This document shows positions 31,512 through 34,799 of a stretch of DNA of 34,799 nucleotides, piece by piece. The stretch spans positions 1-34,799 of the forward strand of contig NZ_QKYU01000034.1 of the NCBI RefSeq assembly GCF_003253705.1. Reading direction: 5' to 3'. Position numbers and translations under genes: made by a program. Within the stretch, counting starts at the first letter, position 1, and each line of letters starts with the position of its first letter. This DNA is from Humitalea rosea (lineage in GTDB: Bacteria > Pseudomonadota > Alphaproteobacteria > Acetobacterales > Acetobacteraceae). Below the pieces are notes generated by a model that was not told the DNA's origin, searched no databases, and saw only the letters and a list, made by a program, of their open reading frames with translations.

Positions 31512-32198
31512 CTACAGCGCCTCCTCCATGCGGATGGTGACGGCGGCGAAGGGGCCGGGCCGTGTTGGGTTGGCAGCCTCGTCGTCGGAGACCAGCCGCA
31601 TTGGCACGCTCGGCAGGGCGAGGATCAGCGGCTCGCCCACCACCACCGCGGCGCGCAGCGGCGGCGCGATGGCGATGGTCGCAGTCCCGGCGCCAGAGGC
31701 CATAACCGCGGCGGTGGCGATGTAGAGCCGCCCGCCGAGGCCGATGTAGTCGCCGGCGCCGACGGCGACCGTGCTCGGCCACCAACGCTGCGTGACGATG
31801 GACAGCGCCCCACGCGGCGCGCCGGCCGCCAGCGACGGATTGCCCGAGCCCACCACCATCCCGGTCCCGTCCGTGAAGATAGTCGCGTCCGAGAAGCTGT
31901 ATGGCCCGGTCGGCACATCGCCCTGGCTGCGCGGATCGCCGGTGCGGTACTCGCGCCGCCAGTCCCAGATGCGGACGGTGTTGGCCGAGCCGGCCAGTGC
32001 CGCCAGCAGCCCGTCCATCACGCCCGCCTGCACCCGGCCGAGTGGCTCGAAGCTCGCCTCAGCCACCCAGCGCGCCCCCTCGCGCCGCAGCACCTGCGTG
32101 GCGCGGGTGACGGGAGAGACAAAGCGCAGGGTGTTGTGCTGCAGGTAGAAGCTCAGCCGTGACGGCCGCAGCAGGCTGGGCCAGGCGTATTCCGTCAT
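31512..32198 (-). CDS. Tail protein (position of GTA gp12-like distal tail gene)
   Basis: 228 residues from ATG 32198 (GGGGATAG upstream). The N-terminus MTEYAWPSLLRPSRLSFYLQ leads to PVTRATQVLRREGARWVAEASF, a pattern seen in siphophage distal tail components. The rest is beta-rich with Gly/Ala loops and a conserved-looking WRREYRTGDPRSQGDVP. It is the first gene after the tape measure, the slot of the distal tail protein that links tube and tip. No enzyme motif is visible. Confidence 0.72.
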   Translation of the reverse strand: MTEYAWPSLLRPSRLSFYLQHNTLRFVSPVTRATQVLRREGARWVAEASFEPLGRVQAGVMDGLLAALAGSANTVRIWDWRREYRTGDPRSQGDVPTGPYSFSDATIFTDGTGMVVGSGNPSLAAGAPRGALSIVTQRWWPSTVAVGAGDYIGLGGRLYIATAAVMASGAGTATIAIAPPLRAAVVVGEPLILALPSVPMRLVSDDEAANPTRPGPFAAVTIRMEEAL

Positions 32199-32203
32199 GA
32201 CCG

Positions 32204-34360
32204 CTATCCCCGCACGATGGAGGTGGCGCTGCCGCCGCGGCGGATGGCGTCGAGCGTGGCCGCACTGGCCTGGCGAACGATCTGCGCCGAGAGCACGCGC
32301 AGCCGGGCCTCGACACCGGCATCGGCGCCGCGGGCATCGATGGTGATGCTCTGGTTGATCACCGGCCCGCCTGGCGCCATGCCATTGGGCAGCACCGTGC
32401 CGCTGCGGTTCGGCACGAACCATTCGGGCCCGCGCTCGCCGACGATATAGGGCTGCCCACCCGCGACCGGCCCGCCCTCGGCGCGGAACAACCCGCCCAG
32501 CGCCGAGCCGATCCCCGAGAAGATCGAACCGAAGTCAAAGCCGGCCAGGCTGGAGGTGACCGCCGTGCCGAGCGGCTCGGTGATGGTGCGGCGGACCACG
32601 ATGCGGGCGATGTCCTGCAGGATGCCCTGCAGCACCTTCGAGAAACTCTCGCCCTTGATGATCGCGTCCTCGAAGGCGGAGGAGAAGGTCAGCCCCAACT
32701 CCCGCGCCGTGTTGCTGGTGCGCTCCGTCGCCTGCTGGACGCGCTGCTGGCTGCGCTCCAGCTCCTCCAGCGCGGCATTGGCCTCGCGCGAGATGGTCTC
32801 GTCCGGGATGGGCTGGCCGATGCGCTCGGAGCGTTCCACCAGCCGGCCGAGGGTTTCGAGGCGGCGGGTGTAGCGCTCCTGGGCGTTCTCGTTGTTCTGG
32901 ATCAGCCGCTCGCGCTCGCGGATGATGTCGTTGATCTCGCGCTCGGCCTCGCGGTCGGGTCGCGGGATGGCGGCGACACGGCGCGTGGTGCCCTCGATGC
33001 GACGCAGCGCCTCGTCGCGCTCGCGCAGCGCCAGGGTTTCGAGGCGGGTGCGATCGGCGGTGGAGATGCCGCCGGCGGCCTCCGCCTCGCGCAGGCGACG
33101 GACACGGTCCTCGTAATCGCTGTTGATGCGAAAGCGGTCGTCGAGTGCCTTGCGCAGTTCCTCTGCGTCGGCGGCGGTGCGGCGGCGGCGGGCCTCCGCG
33201 GCCTGGGCAGCGGCGCTCTCCTGCTCGGTGCGCTGGCGCTCGCCGGCGGCTGCCTCGCCGCGGGTGATTTCCTCCGTGAGTTCCGTGTATTGCCGGCGCA
33301 GTTCCTCAAGCCGGGCGGCGCGGTCGACGCCGGCCTGCTGCTGCGCGGCGCCGACCAGGCCGCCCTGGATCGAACCGCGACGGGGCTGCGAGCGCAGGCT
33401 GTCGCGACCGTCGCTCTCTGCCTCCAACCGGGCGATCTGCGCACGCAGGGCCTCGGCCTGGGCGCGGCGGTCGGCCTCCTGCTCGGAGGGCAGCAGCAGG
33501 CCCGAGCCGCGGCGGACCCCGTCCAGCACGCGGGCGGCACCCGACAGCGCCCGGGCCAGCGCGTTGGACAAGCCGATGCCCTGGTCCAGCCGGGCGAGGA
33601 ACTGGTCGGCCGCGGCGGTGAGCTGCCCGAATGCGCGACCGACGGAGAGCGGCGCGCGCTCGAACTCGCCATTCAGCCGCTCGACCGCGCGCAGAAGCGC
33701 CGGGAAGACCGTGTCGGCGGTGAGCTTGCCCTCGGAGCCGAGTTTTCGGAGCTCTCCGATGGAGACGCCGAGCTCGCGGGCCAGCGCCTGGGCCAGCGTC
33801 GGCAGGCCTTCCAGGATCGAGCGCAGCTCGTCGCCCTGCAGCGTGCCCGAGGCCAGTGCCTGGGCGAGTTGCTGGGTGGAGGAGGCGATCTCCTGCTGGC
33901 TTGCACCCGAGGCAATGGCGATGCGCTGAAGGCCGCCGACCAGGGTGGCGACCTGGTCGGAGGTAGCACCGATCTCGCGCGCCGCGATCGAGAAGCGGGC
34001 GAAGGCGTCGACACTCTCGCGCACCGCGACGCCGGTCTGCAGGCTGTCGCGGTAGAGCCGGTCGTAGATCTCGCCGGCGCGCTCGACGGAGCCCAGCGCG
34101 GTGTTCAGGCGGCCCATGGATTGGGTCAGCGCGTCGCCCGCCACCACCACGGCGCGCAGTCCGGCGGCGAGGCCCGCGATCTGCACGCCGCGGACGGCGA
34201 CGTCGAGCAGGTCCAGCGCGCGGGAGGCACGGTCGGCGCCGCCCTGGATGCGCTCCAGGCTCCGCTGGCCGGTCTCGCCGACCTCGCGCAGTTCCTGCTT
34301 GACCCGGGCGGCATCGTCCAGGGACAGGCGGACCGAGACGCGGCGCGTGCTATCCGCCAT
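32204..34360 (-). CDS. Tail tape measure protein
   Basis: 718 residues from ATG 34360. The N-terminal domain (residues ~65-260) matches the tape-measure domain: AREIGATSDQVATLVGGLQR, then ASSTQQLAQALASGTLQGDE and LGSEGKLTADTVFPALLRAV. Long charged coiled coils occupy ~320-560. The C-terminus carries the typical Gly-rich end: FRAEGGPVAGGQPYIVGERG, then APGGPVINQSITIDARG. Its length sets the tail at roughly a hundred nanometres by the usual residue-length rule, short for a siphophage. It is transcribed first in the visible complete part of the tail operon. Confidence 0.92.
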   Translation of the reverse strand: MADSTRRVSVRLSLDDAARVKQELREVGETGQRSLERIQGGADRASRALDLLDVAVRGVQIAGLAAGLRAVVVAGDALTQSMGRLNTALGSVERAGEIYDRLYRDSLQTGVAVRESVDAFARFSIAAREIGATSDQVATLVGGLQRIAIASGASQQEIASSTQQLAQALASGTLQGDELRSILEGLPTLAQALARELGVSIGELRKLGSEGKLTADTVFPALLRAVERLNGEFERAPLSVGRAFGQLTAAADQFLARLDQGIGLSNALARALSGAARVLDGVRRGSGLLLPSEQEADRRAQAEALRAQIARLEAESDGRDSLRSQPRRGSIQGGLVGAAQQQAGVDRAARLEELRRQYTELTEEITRGEAAAGERQRTEQESAAAQAAEARRRRTAADAEELRKALDDRFRINSDYEDRVRRLREAEAAGGISTADRTRLETLALRERDEALRRIEGTTRRVAAIPRPDREAEREINDIIRERERLIQNNENAQERYTRRLETLGRLVERSERIGQPIPDETISREANAALEELERSQQRVQQATERTSNTARELGLTFSSAFEDAIIKGESFSKVLQGILQDIARIVVRRTITEPLGTAVTSSLAGFDFGSIFSGIGSALGGLFRAEGGPVAGGQPYIVGERGPEWFVPNRSGTVLPNGMAPGGPVINQSITIDARGADAGVEARLRVLSAQIVRQASAATLDAIRRGGSATSIVRG

Positions 34361-34389
34361 GCGTCACGCCTCCTGCGTTGGTTGGGTGG

Positions 34390-34719
34390 TCAGGGTCCGG
34401 GGGGATCAGTGCGGCGTGCGGCGCTGCCGGCGGCGAGGCCCATGCGCATGGCCAGCAGCAGTTCCGCCGCGGCCCAGCCGGTGGCGCCCATCTCGAGGGC
34501 GGTGGCGAGCGCGGCCGGCATGTCGAGGTCGAGGCCCGCCATAGTCGCCGTGGCGCAGGTGGTGCCGGCGGCCCAACACGCGGCGCCCTCGACGCTGGCG
34601 GGGGCGTGGGCGGCGTAGGGGCAAGAAAGACCGCAGTCGCGATCGAGGGCCGCGCAGCCGCGGCAGTAGTCAGGGCCCTGGCCGAAGTGCCATTCGGCCC
34701 GGGCCCTTGTAAGTCTGGC
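34390..34719 (-). CDS. Tail-assembly-chaperone-like frame without a start codon
   Basis: A minus-strand frame of 109 codons ends 29 bp before the tape-measure ATG. It is preceded by an in-frame TGA at 34722-34720 and has no ATG, GTG or TTG before an internal ATG that would leave about 50 residues. Codon use is strongly coding-like. The product has a Cys-rich start (HFGQGPDYCRGCAALDRDCG) and a helical end (MPAALATALEMGATGWAAAE). Lambda-type phages make the protein in this slot by -1 frameshifting from the upstream chaperone. The frame open to the right edge is offset so that a -1 slip near GGGCCCGGG at about 34704 would enter this one. That reading is inference; a mutation is the alternative. 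Confidence 0.5.
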   Translation of the reverse strand, partial: ARLTRARAEWHFGQGPDYCRGCAALDRDCGLSCPYAAHAPASVEGAACWAAGTTCATATMAGLDLDMPAALATALEMGATGWAAAELLLAMRMGLAAGSAARRTDPPGP

Positions 34720-34799
34720 TCATCCGCGCCGGCATCGGCTAGCGTTGGTGGTGCGGTGGCGGGTGAAAGGCCGCAGGGCCCTGGGGCGTCGCAGCCCGT

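Noticed and set aside
1-34799. CRISPR array or complete rRNA/tRNA genes
   Set aside because: No regularly spaced repeats and no recognisable RNA gene were seen on either strand.

Overview
The window is high-GC DNA (roughly two thirds G+C by eye) that looks like an alphaproteobacterial prophage or phage-like element carrying a large accessory block. Evidence for the lineage is indirect. Reading frames have strong G/C third-position use, gene families such as DUF2924, DUF6511 and DUF6950 are common in Acetobacteraceae, Rhizobiales and Rhodobacterales, and two intergenic sites match the alphaproteobacterial LexA consensus GTTC-N7-GTTC. No species can be named.

Region 1 (1-9.9 kb, minus strand) is a phage early/replication module. 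In transcription order it holds a sigma-70-like factor coupled to a small excisionase-type HTH protein, a Sak4-like RecA-fold ATPase, a DUF6511 zinc protein, a small protein, and a primase-polymerase/DUF3987 helicase-like protein. These are followed by a nuclease-fold protein, small phage genes, and two tandem ParB-domain/DNA methyltransferase fusions, the last cut by the window edge. Most starts and stops overlap (ATGA, GTGA), so much of it is translationally coupled. An AT-rich tract with a perfect 16-bp palindrome just after the primase gene is a candidate origin. A LexA-type box lies at 3290-3304.

Region 2 (10.0-12.4 kb, minus strand) is a two-gene unit I cannot assign to any known family. 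It has a 399-aa protein and an overlapping 364-aa protein with a four-Cys cluster and a probable C-terminal winged helix. Its promoter region contains a second GTTC-N7-GTTC box. This is the best candidate here for an undescribed system.

Region 3 (12.7-22.4 kb) is a layered accessory island. A DUF2924 gene is followed by its usual serine recombinase partner, now wrecked by an antisense IS110 fragment and an internal deletion. Next is a defence cluster of the Dcm-Vsr-GHKL ATPase-Z1-nuclease-AIPR type: vsr, dcm and the GHKL ATPase are intact, but the Z1 helicase survives only as its N-terminal domain, joined by an apparent deletion to an AIPR gene lacking its 5' end. Then come a 100-aa unknown and an unknown gene overlapping an ImmA/IrrE-type metallopeptidase.

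Region 4 (22.6-26.5 kb) holds an HTH regulator divergent from a tightly packed operon of a large serine recombinase and two ParB/RepB-like proteins. This looks like a self-contained mobile or partition module. It ends in GC-rich hairpins that separate it from the convergent tail operon.

Region 5 (26.7-34.8 kb, minus strand) is a siphophage tail module: a C-terminal chaperone-like frame lacking a start, tape measure, two distal tail proteins, a DUF6950 protein in the hydrolase position, a tail-tip J-like protein, and a beta-helix tail spike. The late (tail) end therefore abuts the early region with the cargo between them. That suggests attP is not between tail and early genes, or that the element is circular or tandem.
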